28,798 nucleotides of DNA from Mesostigma viride (GCA_009746045.1 RPFO01001956.1:1-28798), one strand, 5' to 3'. Shown: positions 16,288-23,783, numbered from the stretch's first letter. Notes: a model not told the origin generated them from the sequence alone. Numbers and translations: made by a program.

Positions 16288-16587
16288 TTAGTAGGGCTGC
16301 ACGCAAGCTACCTTTCAAAATTTTGCGCTAGTATGGAACGCATTTCATTCGTCTGGAGGAACGCTGCCCGCCAACTACCCCCGTTCAGAAAGTTCCGCCG
16401 AAATTTACCCGAGATTTGGAAATCTGAACGTCCGCGCAAATTTTAGTAGGGCTGCACGCAAGCTACCTTTCAAAATTTTGCGCAAGTATGGAACGCAATT
16501 CATTCGTCCGGAGGAATGCTGCTCGTCAACTGCCCCCGTTCAGAAAGTTGCGCCGAACTTTACTTGAGATTTGGAAATCTGAACGTG
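16278..16587 (+). repeat. two tandem copies of a 155-bp repeat
   Basis: Copies start at 16278 and 16433 with CGCGCAAATTTTAGTAGGGC. Both contain GCAAGCTACCTTTCAAAATT and GATTTGGAAATCTGAACGT. They differ by scattered substitutions (about one in ten by eye). GATTTGGAAATC contains the inverted repeat GATTT/AAATC. Confidence 0.88.
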
Positions 16588-16802
16588 CGGTTGGAGTTTC
16601 GCGGGGAAACCCAAGTTCCCAAGTAATTCACCAATGACGCGCTTCGAACACTTGTCCGCTAAAACCTAAGCAGCCGCTCCGGCTGGCCACTTAAACGAAA
16701 CTTGATGGCCTTGACAGCACAAATTGTGCGTAAAATGCCCTTTATAATAAAGCAACTCCTTTATTGATAATAAAGTTTGTATGAGTATTGGTAGCACACA
16801 AA

Positions 16803-17033
16803 ATGACCTCTTTGATGTTGGCCCATCCCCATTGGATGTCCGCCCCGCGGCCTATCCCAACTAGGCCTCCCATGGGCCGCGGGGGCGCCCCCATCCGTTC
16901 CTTGTCCCCCGTGCTGGCCGTCCTGGACGAGCTGGGTATAAATGTGAGATTGTACAATGAGGAGGTGGTAGGCGAGCTTCTGCTGGGTCTCGTCATTTTG
17001 TGGCTTGTCCAGTCTGTCCGTGGGCGCGGGTGA
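16803..17033 (+). CDS. small membrane protein
   Basis: 76 residues from ATG 16803, with later in-frame ATGs at 16815 and 16836, the last giving a 65-residue protein. The N-terminus is Pro/Arg-rich (SAPRPIPTRPPMGRGGAPIR). The second half has an amphipathic helix (SPVLAVLDELGINV) and a clear C-terminal membrane helix (VVGELLLGLVILWLVQSV) ending in a short basic tail, the form of a tail-anchored protein. No family recognised. An overlapping minus-strand frame is less protein-like. It converges on the gene at 16993-17388 with a 41-base overlap. Confidence 0.55.
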   Translation: MTSLMLAHPHWMSAPRPIPTRPPMGRGGAPIRSLSPVLAVLDELGINVRLYNEEVVGELLLGLVILWLVQSVRGRG

Positions 17034-17388
17034 GATTCAGGCCCACACGCCGAAGGGAATCGAACGCCCCCGGACGCTTCCTCGTCTTTGTCTCGGGCCC
17101 CCACTCGATGTACAAGCGGCAGCCGCCGATCTGCTTGACTCGAAACCCCCGCCGAAACAGTCTCTTCCCCACCTGTCGCACGATGTCGTGGGGAGAGTAG
17201 ATGGGCAGCCCGAATTGATACACTGGTACGGTGTAGAAAGCGAACTGGCGTCCGTGCCGGGCGTTTGCCTCGATCACGAGCTCCGCCGCGTGCAGTAGGC
17301 GCTCCTCCACGACACGGCTGCCGCGCTCGGCCTCTTTCGATATCGAGTACGCGCGTTTCGCGGTCACTGTCGGCTTTGAATGGAACAT
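16993..17388 (-). CDS. conserved giant-virus protein of unknown function
   Basis: 131 residues from ATG 17388; an upstream extension of the frame is out of character and runs into the next gene. An N-terminal helical part (AYSISKEAERGSRVVEERLL) is followed by FAFYTVPVYQFGLPIYSPHD and IVRQVGKRLFRRGFRVKQIG, then LYIEWGP. This fits a recurring family in phycodnaviruses and mimiviruses with the pattern V/I-P-x4-G-x-P-x-Y, a helix, G-F-x-V and L-x-I-x-W. The function of that family is unknown. It is divergent from the DUF3846-like gene, and the two start codons nearly touch, so they probably share a control region. Confidence 0.72.
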   Translation of the reverse strand: MFHSKPTVTAKRAYSISKEAERGSRVVEERLLHAAELVIEANARHGRQFAFYTVPVYQFGLPIYSPHDIVRQVGKRLFRRGFRVKQIGGCRLYIEWGPETKTRKRPGAFDSLRRVGLNLTRAHGQTGQATK

Positions 17389-17901
17389 CCTGATATAGAC
17401 ATGGACGATAACAATGGGGTCCAGCCGGGCGGGTCCAATGCGATCATCATCCCCCGCGCCTCCAATGACACCGTGCACGTGCACACCATGGCGGAAAACT
17501 GGAGCTTCCAGGCCATCGGGAAGTTGCTGGGGGGCCAACCGTCACTCTATGACATCCTGAAGCCCCTCAATTCCTCCACGCGTCTTTCTGTGGGCGTGTA
17601 CTACGCGCATCCGGAGCACGGTCACAACCAGACCGCGTCCAAGATTATCGGCCACCCCATTCACGGGGACGTGTTGCTCATAAAGACATACGATGACGGA
17701 GAGTCGCCCACCAAGGTCAGGTGCATCACCGAGTACGATCTGGGGGTGGCGGTGCGGTCGCCCAAGGACTTGTGGCTGCCCGTGCTGTGCGCGGAGACCC
17801 AAGAGGGGCGAGCCGCCCCCGCGCCCACGTGCAGGAGGTGTGGGAGGCCTTACTCTAGCACCGTCTCCAGGGAAGACGTGTGTGCGTGCACTTTTCCGTA
17901 G
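17380..17901 (+). CDS. DUF3846-like protein with C-terminal zinc-binding Cys
   Basis: 173 residues from ATG 17380; ATG 17401 is an alternative that avoids overlap with the divergent neighbour. Residues about 35-130 fit the DUF3846 pattern: AIGKLLGGQPSLYDIL, then VGVYYAHPEHGHNQTASKII, GHPIHGDVLLIKTYDDGE and a following strand. Members occur in phages and algal viruses; no function is established. The C-terminus adds CRRCGRPYSSTVSREDVCAC, a four-Cys cluster likely to bind zinc. The first 30 residues are polar and probably disordered. Confidence 0.7.
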   Translation: MEHPDIDMDDNNGVQPGGSNAIIIPRASNDTVHVHTMAENWSFQAIGKLLGGQPSLYDILKPLNSSTRLSVGVYYAHPEHGHNQTASKIIGHPIHGDVLLIKTYDDGESPTKVRCITEYDLGVAVRSPKDLWLPVLCAETQEGRAAPAPTCRRCGRPYSSTVSREDVCACTFP

Positions 17902-17946
17902 CGAGCCAAAAATTTATTTATCATGTATCAATACAATACAGTGGCG

Positions 17947-18182
17947 ATGATGCTGTCAATGCAACCACCCAATGCAAAGGACGCGCGGCGCCAGCAGGAA
18001 CAGCAGTCCGGGGGGTGTCCCCCATGACCATCGCCGCCCTCGTGGCGATCGCGGTCGGGGCGTATTTCATCTGGCGCCGCTCGTCCAACTCGAATGGCGT
18101 GCTGTACACGATCCCTGCCGGGCGCGGCCCGCCAGGGGAGATGGCGGCCTATGGCGCGGGCGAAGGCATGCTGATTGGCTAA
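17947..18182 (+). CDS. small single-pass membrane protein, frame broken once
   Basis: Starts at ATG 17947 or 17950 with a polar Gln/Arg-rich segment (PPNAKDARRQQEQQSGG). A G6 run at about 18009-18014 then changes frame into a strong membrane helix (MTIAALVAIAVGAYFIWRR) and a Gly/Ala-rich tail. One missing G accounts for the break and gives about 78 residues. Without the correction the hydrophobic part could still be made alone from ATG 18024 (52 residues). No family recognised. It ends tail to tail with the DUF5832-like gene, overlapping by four bases. Confidence 0.6.
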
Positions 18183-18818
18183 GGCGGGGCGGCGGCCTCC
18201 TCCACCGCCACCTCGGTTTCGACGGCCACGTCCTCTTGGATGTCCCCTTGCACGCCTTGCTCGCCCGCCTCCTTGGCGTCCTGGATGCGCTTGTCGTTGA
18301 AGGCCTTCACCTTCTCTCTCTGCGAGTGGTAGCCGCCCATGATCTTGTTCAGACGCTCGTCCGAGTACTTGTGCTGGATCTCCCCCCGGAGCTCGTCCGG
18401 CAGGGGCAGCACCAGCCAATTGTACATGCTCACCACGAATATGTCAAAGCGGGGGTCCGCGCCCATCAGCTGGTCCGCGTGCTCGCCCGCCTTCTCCACC
18501 GTCTCGAACACGCCGCGGATCTTCAGCGCCATGTGGTTGCTCTGGGGGGGCACGACGACGCTCACCACCGCGTAACACTGCCCCGGGACGTGCAGGTGGG
18601 GGGGTCGGGGCTCGCCTCCTGCGTCTTGCGAACCTCGGCCGGGGGGTGGACACGGGCACGGGGGGGTCGACGCTTGTGGCCGCCTGCGGTTGCGGCGGCG
18701 GCGGGCCGTCCGCGAAATCGGGCATCTGCCCGGAGGACTGGAACCGCTCGTGCTCCTCCTGGGTCAGCACGATGGGGGCGCCGACGCTCATGTTCATGAA
18801 CTTGCCCTTGCCCTCCAT
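18179..18818 (-). CDS. DUF5832-like giant-virus protein, frame broken twice
   Basis: Starts at ATG 18818 (MEGKGKFMNMSVGAPIVLTQ), passes through a Pro/Gln-rich linker, and reappears in another frame as VPGQCYAVVSVVVPPQSN, LKIRGVFETVEKAGEHADQL and FDIFVVSMYNWLVLPLPDEL, followed by SDERLNKIMGGYHSQREKVK. The P-G-Q-x-x-x-x-x-S-F/V-x-x-P, K-I-R-G-V-F-x-T and LN-x-I/L-M elements in this order are those of the DUF5832-type family of mimiviruses and phycodnaviruses, proteins of about 200 residues with no known function. Two missing bases, in G runs at about 18641-18646 and 18598-18604, restore one frame of about 213 residues. The C-terminus is Glu/Val/Ala-rich. Confidence 0.78.
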
Positions 18819-18906
18819 CCTCGCCCGGTGCCTTACCTTGTGCGAGAAAAACTATTTGCGCGTGTAAGCGAATCCGCCTGCCCTCCCGTACCGTCTCCTG
18901 TCCCTC

Positions 18907-19935
18907 CTAGGCAAAGGGTTCGGGGCACATGATGCCGTAGACCTTCTTCATGCGGTCCCTGTACAATTTCACGAACGCGTCACCGGGGGTCAGGCGATTG
19001 CGCCACCACTCCTCCGCGACCACGTTCGCGACGATGTCGTCGTCCTCCTTCAGCGGCAACGCGTTCAACAGCCAGAACAGGAAGTCCCACGCAGGGTCCG
19101 TCAGGATGTTGCGAGACACCCGGCAGGTGAGGAGCGACTTGGTCGACTCGTACGGCTGCACGCTGAACCATAGGGCGAACACGGGCTTCTCGTGCCCGGA
19201 TATCGCGAACCTCAGGCTGGCGGTGTACGGCAGGTGGAACTCGTTGTCGACCGAGATCGTGAGGGACCCTTTCGCGGGCGGCGGCGACGCCCTGCCCTCG
19301 TCAGGCATGAGGCCGAGGAGCAGGCGTCCCACGAGATCGGCGGTCACCGGATAGCTGTACACGCTCCTCCCGGTGAGAAGGCCCCCGGACCCGTCCGTCT
19401 CGGTCTTCACGTCGGTGCTCTTGTCGTCCACGATTTTCACCTTGTGGACGTGCGGGAGATGCACGTGGTCCAGTAGGTTCTCCATCACGATCATCGGATG
19501 CGCGCCGATGGACGAGGAGTACGAAAACGTACGGTATCCGTCGTCGGAGAACTCGGGCATGGTCGGCGGGGATGACTCGCCGTCGCCGATGCCGGTGTTC
19601 ACCCAGACCAGGTCCGTGTCCTCCTTCGCGTCCAGGTAGTTGTCTCCGTTGTTATGCTTGCCCCAGTACATCCCGTGGTACGCGCAACGGACGCGGCCGT
19701 CATCCACCCTGCAGTTGTGAGATAACCTAGCCCCGCGGTGTGGACACGCGTTCCTGACCGCTAGCGTTTCGTCCCTCTGTCGGTGGTTGTAGAGGAGGAT
19801 CTCCTCGTTGTATATCTTCGTCACCTTCGGCTCTCCCGGCTTGCGGCCCACGCACACCCACTTGTCGGGGTGCTCGTTCGATGCGGACGGTCTGCGTCTC
19901 GTCACGACCGCGCAAGTGTGCAATGCCCCCGCCAT
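18907..19935 (-). CDS. Rieske-type oxygenase (pheophorbide a oxygenase-like)
   Basis: 342 residues from ATG 19935, unbroken. Residues 64-87 hold a complete Rieske [2Fe-2S] site: C64-P-H66, a 17-residue gap, then C84-x2-H87 (CPHRGA ... RCAYHGMYW). Residues 152-164 (ENLLDHVHLPHVH) hold the mononuclear iron motif D156-x2-H159-x4-H164. This two-part layout is that of Rieske non-haem oxygenases such as pheophorbide a oxygenase, chlorophyllide a oxygenase and Tic55 relatives, which use reduced ferredoxin to hydroxylate or open ring substrates in plastids. The C-terminal membrane helices of the plastid enzymes are not evident; a moderately hydrophobic patch (DFLFWLLNALPL) lies near residue 285. No clear transit peptide is seen. 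The substrate cannot be told from sequence. It lies between two structural-type viral genes on the same strand. Confidence 0.88.
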   Translation of the reverse strand: MAGALHTCAVVTRRRPSASNEHPDKWVCVGRKPGEPKVTKIYNEEILLYNHRQRDETLAVRNACPHRGARLSHNCRVDDGRVRCAYHGMYWGKHNNGDNYLDAKEDTDLVWVNTGIGDGESSPPTMPEFSDDGYRTFSYSSSIGAHPMIVMENLLDHVHLPHVHKVKIVDDKSTDVKTETDGSGGLLTGRSVYSYPVTADLVGRLLLGLMPDEGRASPPPAKGSLTISVDNEFHLPYTASLRFAISGHEKPVFALWFSVQPYESTKSLLTCRVSRNILTDPAWDFLFWLLNALPLKEDDDIVANVVAEEWWRNRLTPGDAFVKLYRDRMKKVYGIMCPEPFA

Positions 19936-19987
19936 GTCTTTCTACGCGGAAAGAAATTGTAGGTGTCCGTGTAAGCGATGGCCGACG

Positions 19988-20520
19988 TCAGTAGTCGTCG
20001 AAGAAGCTGCCGTCGTCCCCCAGGATGTTGGAGCCGTCCAGCCTTTCTACGTTCTGCTTGCGGTGGCACACCGTGTAGGCCGGGTGCGGGATGACCGAGT
20101 TGTCAGGCTGCTCGTCGCCCAGGAACACGCGCGCGTACCTCTCGTAATCGTCCAGATTGGAGTACACGCTGTTCAGCTTCCCCAAGCGGTTGGCCACGTC
20201 CCGGTTGATGGAGTCGACCACCTCCCAGATGCCGCTGAGGTCGCCGGTCTCCACGGCGCGCCGCTCGAGGAAGGACGCGTCCGAGCGGAGGCCGTACACC
20301 ATCCGGATCATCTGCGCCACTTCGTCCTCCAGCACGTCCACGCCCCAGGAAGCCGTAACGCCCTGCTGGATGGCCTGGATGTTAGAGAGGCGGAACAGCT
20401 CGGTGTGCACCGGGTAAGCGGACGCGGCGAGGTCGGGATCGGACATCCTTGCCACCCCCCGGCGATCCCGCCGTACATGGTGGAAATGGTGGCATTGGGC
20501 ACGTTCTCCACGGGATGCAT
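19988..20520 (-). CDS. P8-like minor capsid protein, frame broken once
   Basis: Starts at ATG 20520 (MHPVENVPNATISTMYGGIA) and changes frame in a G6 run at about 20457-20462 into SDPDLAASAYPVHTELFRLS and onward; one missing base explains this and gives about 177 residues. The body is helical: LEDEVAQMIRMVYGLRSD, then IWEVVDSINRDVANRLGKL, then VYSNLDDYERYARVFLGDE and VIPHPAY. The order M-x-x-x-Y, V-x-x-x-N-x-x-V, Y-x-x-Y-x-x-D/G and a closing P-x-P/H resembles the central region of the P8 minor capsid protein family of algal NCLDVs. The usual N-terminal membrane helix is not seen, so the assignment is moderate. Confidence 0.6.
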
Positions 20521-20553
20521 TTTATATTACCCCATAATATTAAATTGCCGTCC
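20521..20553. promoter_or_regulatory. bidirectional AT-rich promoter region
   Basis: The 33 bases between two divergent start codons include TTATATTACCCCATAATATT, far richer in A and T than the flanking genes. Both the P8-like gene and the resolvase gene must be driven from here or from inside each other. Confidence 0.45.
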
Positions 20554-21156
20554 ATGATTGTGCTCAGCTTTGACGTGGGGATCGCCAACCTGGCCTACTG
20601 CGTCGTCAAGCTGACCGACGGGGACGGGAACGAGTACGCCAAAGGCCTCCCCTTCGAGATCCTGGGCTGGGAAGTGATCGACCTGAACGCGCGGTCCCTG
20701 GACGAGGCGTGCAGGAAGCTGCCGGGGGAGCTCCTGAAACGCATCGACGTGCTCGGGTGCGCGGACAAGGTCATCATCGAGAGGCAGACGAAGACCAACG
20801 TGAAGATGAAGGTGATGAGCCACGCCCTGCAGGTCTTCTTCGAGAGCCATCTGGTCCTGCGCCCGGTGGTCAGCGACCTGATGAAGCCCATGGTGGTCGA
20901 GTTCTCGTCCCCGCTGAAGAAGCTGAGCGTGTACTCGGGCCCCCCGATCGCCTGCTCCATTCAGAACTCGTACAGGAGGAACAAGAAGATGGCCATCGAG
21001 CACACCCTCAAGATCCTGGAGAAGTACCCCGTGTTCGTCGAGTACTTCCACGCCCTCACCAAGAAGGACGACGCCGCCGACGCCCTCCTGCACGCCCTGG
21101 TGGCCCTGCACGAGCACTGGGGCGGCGCCCGAAAGCCCGTGTCTGTGGATGTCTGA
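20554..21156 (+). CDS. Holliday junction resolvase, poxvirus A22 / RuvC-like
   Basis: 200 residues from ATG 20554, unbroken. The RNase H-like fold carries the expected acidic residues: D7 in LSFDVGIANLAYC, E75 in VIIERQTKT, and D172/D175 in KKDDAADALLHAL, with conserved Lys in RRNKKMAIE before the last helix. This is the layout of the A22-type resolvases of poxviruses and other NCLDVs, which cut four-way junctions to resolve branched or concatemeric viral DNA before packaging. A short AT-rich promoter separates it from the divergent capsid gene, and the YqaJ nuclease follows 38 bases later on the same strand, so the two probably work together. Confidence 0.92.
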   Translation: MIVLSFDVGIANLAYCVVKLTDGDGNEYAKGLPFEILGWEVIDLNARSLDEACRKLPGELLKRIDVLGCADKVIIERQTKTNVKMKVMSHALQVFFESHLVLRPVVSDLMKPMVVEFSSPLKKLSVYSGPPIACSIQNSYRRNKKMAIEHTLKILEKYPVFVEYFHALTKKDDAADALLHALVALHEHWGGARKPVSVDV

Positions 21157-21194
21157 GTGCGGCTAGCCGGTCGCCAAAAAAATCCCCTCCCTGT

Positions 21195-22043
21195 ATGCAA
21201 ATGGGACGCGCGGCCAGATGGCAGAACTCGTTGAGACACCGACGGAGCAGGCGGGCGGGCGAGGAGTACGTCCACCCCGTAGTCAGAGGCCTGCTGAACA
21301 TGAAGACGGCGCCCCAGCACTCGCCCGAGTGGTTCGCGATACGTGACCGGATGTTGACCGCGTCCGACGTGGCAGCCGCGATAGGAGCGAATCCGTATCA
21401 AAGCGTCGACAAACTTCTCCGGAAGAAGCTGGGGGATGACAAGTACGTGTTCCAGGGCAACGCGGCCACTCGACACGGGAACGAGAACGAGGATGTGGCC
21501 GCGCAGGAGTACGCGCGCAGGACGGGGAAGAAGTGCCTCCAATTCGGCCTCATACCCCATCCCTTGCACCCGTGGCTCGGGGGGAGCCCGGATCGCATCA
21601 CCACCGACGGCGTCCTGGTGGAGATCAAGTGCCCCATCAAGCGGGACATCAAGCACGAAATACCCTCCTACTACCTCCCCCAGGTCCAGGTGCTTTTGGA
21701 GATCGTCAACCTGGAGATGTGCCATTTCGTGCAGTTCCGCCCGTCCAGCACCTGGGCGGAGATGGAGATGGACATCCTGGAGGTCAAGCGGGACCGAAAC
21801 TGGTTCCGCCAGAAGCTGCCTCTCATGCAGAAGTTCAGGGACGTGTGGGTAGAGGCTACCGAGAACGGGGGGCTGCAGTACCTGCACAAGAAGGGGGTCT
21901 TCTGCAGCAGCTCCTCGTCGGGGGACGAGTGCGAGGAGGACGCGGCCAATGGGAGGAAAAAGCGCCGGGTCGTGGAGGTCACTATCGACCCCCCCTTCCC
22001 GTTTATAGAGAGGCCAGCGGTGATGGACAGTGGGATCTCTTGA
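21195..22043 (+). CDS. YqaJ-family viral recombinase / exonuclease
   Basis: 282 residues from ATG 21195 (ATG 21201 is also possible). The fold is a PD-(D/E)XK nuclease: HSPEWFAIRDRMLTASDVAA then AIGANPY, an ATRHGNENED helix, and the active site GSPDRI...LVEIKCP (D133, E143, K145), followed by the conserved Gln pair in YYLPQVQVLLEI. YqaJ and lambda-exonuclease relatives resect 5' ends to create single strands for annealing, and phycodnaviruses and mimiviruses encode them. The C-terminus is Ser/Glu-rich with a basic KKRRVVEV patch that resembles a nuclear localisation signal. It follows the resolvase on the same strand. Confidence 0.9.
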   Translation: MQMGRAARWQNSLRHRRSRRAGEEYVHPVVRGLLNMKTAPQHSPEWFAIRDRMLTASDVAAAIGANPYQSVDKLLRKKLGDDKYVFQGNAATRHGNENEDVAAQEYARRTGKKCLQFGLIPHPLHPWLGGSPDRITTDGVLVEIKCPIKRDIKHEIPSYYLPQVQVLLEIVNLEMCHFVQFRPSSTWAEMEMDILEVKRDRNWFRQKLPLMQKFRDVWVEATENGGLQYLHKKGVFCSSSSSGDECEEDAANGRKKRRVVEVTIDPPFPFIERPAVMDSGIS

Positions 22044-22057
22044 TGGAAGGGTGAATT

Positions 22058-22075
22058 CATTTCTCAATTAATTTA
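22058..22075 (+). promoter_or_regulatory. AT-rich promoter-like element
   Basis: CATTTCTCAATTAATTTA lies just upstream of ATG 22084 and matches the element at 301-318 except for one missing T and the last base. It is followed by TAAGACAC and the start codon. Confidence 0.4.
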
Positions 22076-22083
22076 TAAGACAC

Positions 22084-22341
22084 ATGACCGTTCGTCATGC
22101 CATCACCAGGTGTCAATTCCATAAGATCATGAAGGCCATGATGCACATGCCCGAGAATGACAGGATGTCCTTCTGCTCCGGGATCATCCGCGATTTGCAG
22201 ACGGGCGCGTATGGGGTAGAAGAGGGCGCCGAGCGCGCCTTGGGAGAGCTCGTCCGAATGAGAGACAGAGACAGTCCCCCCTCCGCCTCCCGATGCACGC
22301 CATCCAAAGGAGGGGGCAGAAGGCATTTGAGGCCTTTTTAG
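22084..22341 (+). CDS. small helical protein of unknown function
   Basis: 85 residues from ATG 22084. The first 60 residues read as two helices (FHKIMKAMMHMPENDRMSFC and GVEEGAERALGELVRMRDRD) with a loop SGIIRDLQTGAYG between them. The C-terminus becomes Ser/Pro/Gly/Arg-rich and ends at 22341. No family recognised. The last 25 codons pass several C and G runs, so the end may be misread. It converges with the Cys-rich gene, with 15 bases between the stops. Confidence 0.6.
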   Translation: MTVRHAITRCQFHKIMKAMMHMPENDRMSFCSGIIRDLQTGAYGVEEGAERALGELVRMRDRDSPPSASRCTPSKGGGRRHLRPF

Positions 22342-22356
22342 GAGCGGGCGGGGCTC

Positions 22357-22620
22357 TCAGCCCAACCTCGAGTGGGACAACGCGAAGTCCTCGAAGGCCG
22401 CGAACGTCAAGTCTTGAAGCAGCGGGTAACCGTACGCCGCGCACTGCTCCTTCAGCGTCAGGTAGAGATTCAGCAGCTCGTCTCTGTACTGGCACTGAAA
22501 ATGGTCCGGCAAGTCAGCAAGGGGGCGACACGTGTCGCAGCCCTCGCATCCATCGTCGCATCCCTTCCCTGGCGCGCATGTGCTGCTGTCATCCTTGGGG
22601 TGGGTGTTGCGGTTGTCCAT
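22357..22620 (-). CDS. small Cys-rich protein of unknown function
   Basis: 87 residues from ATG 22620 (an upstream in-frame ATG at 22632 adds four). The N-terminal third has six Cys in pairs (STCAPGKGCDDGCEGCDTCR), probably a metal-binding knot. The rest is helical: HFQCQYRDELLNLYLTLKEQ, then AAYGYPLLQDLTFAAFEDFA. Its good codon-level composition and the sharp boundary at the stop make it more credible than the overlapping plus-strand frame. No family recognised. Confidence 0.62.
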   Translation of the reverse strand: MDNRNTHPKDDSSTCAPGKGCDDGCEGCDTCRPLADLPDHFQCQYRDELLNLYLTLKEQCAAYGYPLLQDLTFAAFEDFALSHSRLG

Positions 22621-22682
22621 GATAGGGTGCAACGGACTTCGGGCGTGTGCGAGAGAGAGTTACCAGTCGCCGAGATTTCTTT

Positions 22683-22904
22683 TTACCACCCGTAGCCGCG
22701 GTACCCGCCCCTGGCTGGAAGCAGGGCCGACGGGACGTACAGCCCCAGCACGAGCGCCACCAGCCAGAACGGCGTGAGCGTCTGCCGCGCGCCGACCCCG
22801 AACTTCATGGGGCGCCCGTCCGGCTCGAACATGCACGCGGGTTTCGCGCGCAGGAGCAGGTAGGACGCCGCGAAGAAGACCAGGAGAGACGGCAACGTGT
22901 CCAT
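22683..22904 (-). CDS. small two-pass membrane protein
   Basis: 73 residues from ATG 22904. Two hydrophobic helices (TLPSLLVFFAASYLLLRA and TPFWLVALVLGLYVPSALL) flank a polar loop with FEPDGRPMKFGVGARQT. The pattern K-P-x-x-x-F-x-x-x-G-x-x-K-x-F-G-x-G followed by a T-x-x-P/F-x-W-L membrane helix recurs in small uncharacterised NCLDV membrane proteins, so it is probably a virion membrane component. It follows the SLATT gene on the same strand after 26 bases. Confidence 0.7.
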   Translation of the reverse strand: MDTLPSLLVFFAASYLLLRAKPACMFEPDGRPMKFGVGARQTLTPFWLVALVLGLYVPSALLPARGGYRGYGW

Positions 22905-22930
22905 CGTCAGGTTGCTATTAGACGAGAATT

Positions 22931-23701
22931 TTATCCCGCCGCCCCCATTATGCGCACCACAGCGTGGGCCTCGCGATCCCTCTTCACGCTCACGACCACC
23001 TTCCCCGGCCCGTCGCCAGACTCCGACCCCTCGCCCGTTTCCCTCACCTTGCGCCTGTACCTCTGCGCTATGAACTCGGGCATGTCCGGGCCTTGCGCCA
23101 AAAGGTTGTCGAGCGTCAGCCGGCAGACCTGGATGAACTCGAACGCATTCTGACGGTGGGCCCGGGGCTTGGTCAGCTCGCAATCGATCTCCCGGAAGAA
23201 GGACCCGAATCGGTTCGACATCTGCTTGTGCTGCTCGGACCGTCTTGTGAACTGCATGAAGTTCTGGACGCCGGTCAGCGCCGACACCACCATGCTGACC
23301 ACGCCGATAGCGATGGCCGCCGTGTCGCCGTAATGGCTGCCGGATGCCACCTTCGAAAGAGAGGCGGTGCCGGCCACCGTGGACAGGATGATCGCCGGAA
23401 TGCCCAACCCCTGAGACCAGCTGCGGAAGTAGCGTGACGCCATGTCGTGCATGTGGCGAAACCCGACCCCCTTCTGGCCCCATCCGTACACCAGCTCCTC
23501 CATGTCGCGCGTCCACTCGGAGTTTGTCTCCTTGTCGCGGATCACGTACTTGTAGATGCCCATGTCGTGGGCGTTCTCCAGGTTCGTAGTGAGCTTCGTC
23601 ATGTCGTACTTGGGGGAGCTGGCCGGCGTGACGTCAGAGCTGCCCCCGTCCGTCTTGATATCCGTCAGAATGGGGTGGGGGTGCATCTCCTTGTGGCTCA
23701 T
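22931..23701 (-). CDS. SLATT-domain two-helix membrane protein
   Basis: 256 residues from ATG 23701; the frame extends further upstream without a good start. Residues 62-75 are an acidic/aromatic entry (EWTRDMEELVYGWG). Two membrane helices follow at about 98-115 (GLGIPAIILSTVAGTASL) and 127-146 (TAAIAIGVVSMVVSALTGV), then a long helical part (FTRRSEQHKQMSNRFGSFFR and on). This is the SLATT layout (SMODS- and SLOG-associating two-TM effector). In bacteria SLATT proteins are thought to be membrane effectors in nucleotide-signal defence systems, and algal giant viruses carry homologues of unknown role. No nucleotide cyclase or SLOG gene is nearby. A pore-forming or envelope role are alternatives. 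Confidence 0.8.
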   Translation of the reverse strand: MSHKEMHPHPILTDIKTDGGSSDVTPASSPKYDMTKLTTNLENAHDMGIYKYVIRDKETNSEWTRDMEELVYGWGQKGVGFRHMHDMASRYFRSWSQGLGIPAIILSTVAGTASLSKVASGSHYGDTAAIAIGVVSMVVSALTGVQNFMQFTRRSEQHKQMSNRFGSFFREIDCELTKPRAHRQNAFEFIQVCRLTLDNLLAQGPDMPEFIAQRYRRKVRETGEGSESGDGPGKVVVSVKRDREAHAVVRIMGAAG

Positions 23702-23783
23702 CTTTGTAGTAGTTTTTTTTTTGTGCCTGTCTGCCCCCGAGCGCACGTAAAACGGCGCAATTTATTTCTCGCCCTTGATTGCG

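Larger units (their letters stand above)
15822..16802. other. gene-free, AT-richer region with repeats
   Basis: No supportable gene in about one kilobase. It contains short GAATTTCAGCGAATTTTCAG repeats near 16058-16084, a three-copy 63-bp array, a two-copy 155-bp array, and a cluster of AATAAA/TTTATT signals at 16746-16774 facing both ways. Runs of AAATTT and AAAATTTT are frequent, in contrast to the GC-rich surroundings. The mix of AT-richness and direct repeats would suit a replication origin or a regulatory or structural region, but nothing here proves that. Confidence 0.5.

Noticed and set aside
16048-16291. two short frames over the 63-bp repeats
   Set aside because: Translations of the repeat on either strand; they repeat the same motif three times and have no credible start.
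20961-22067. 368-codon minus-strand frame opposite the YqaJ gene
   Set aside because: Shadow of the nuclease gene; composition is that of antisense GC-rich DNA and no motif is seen.
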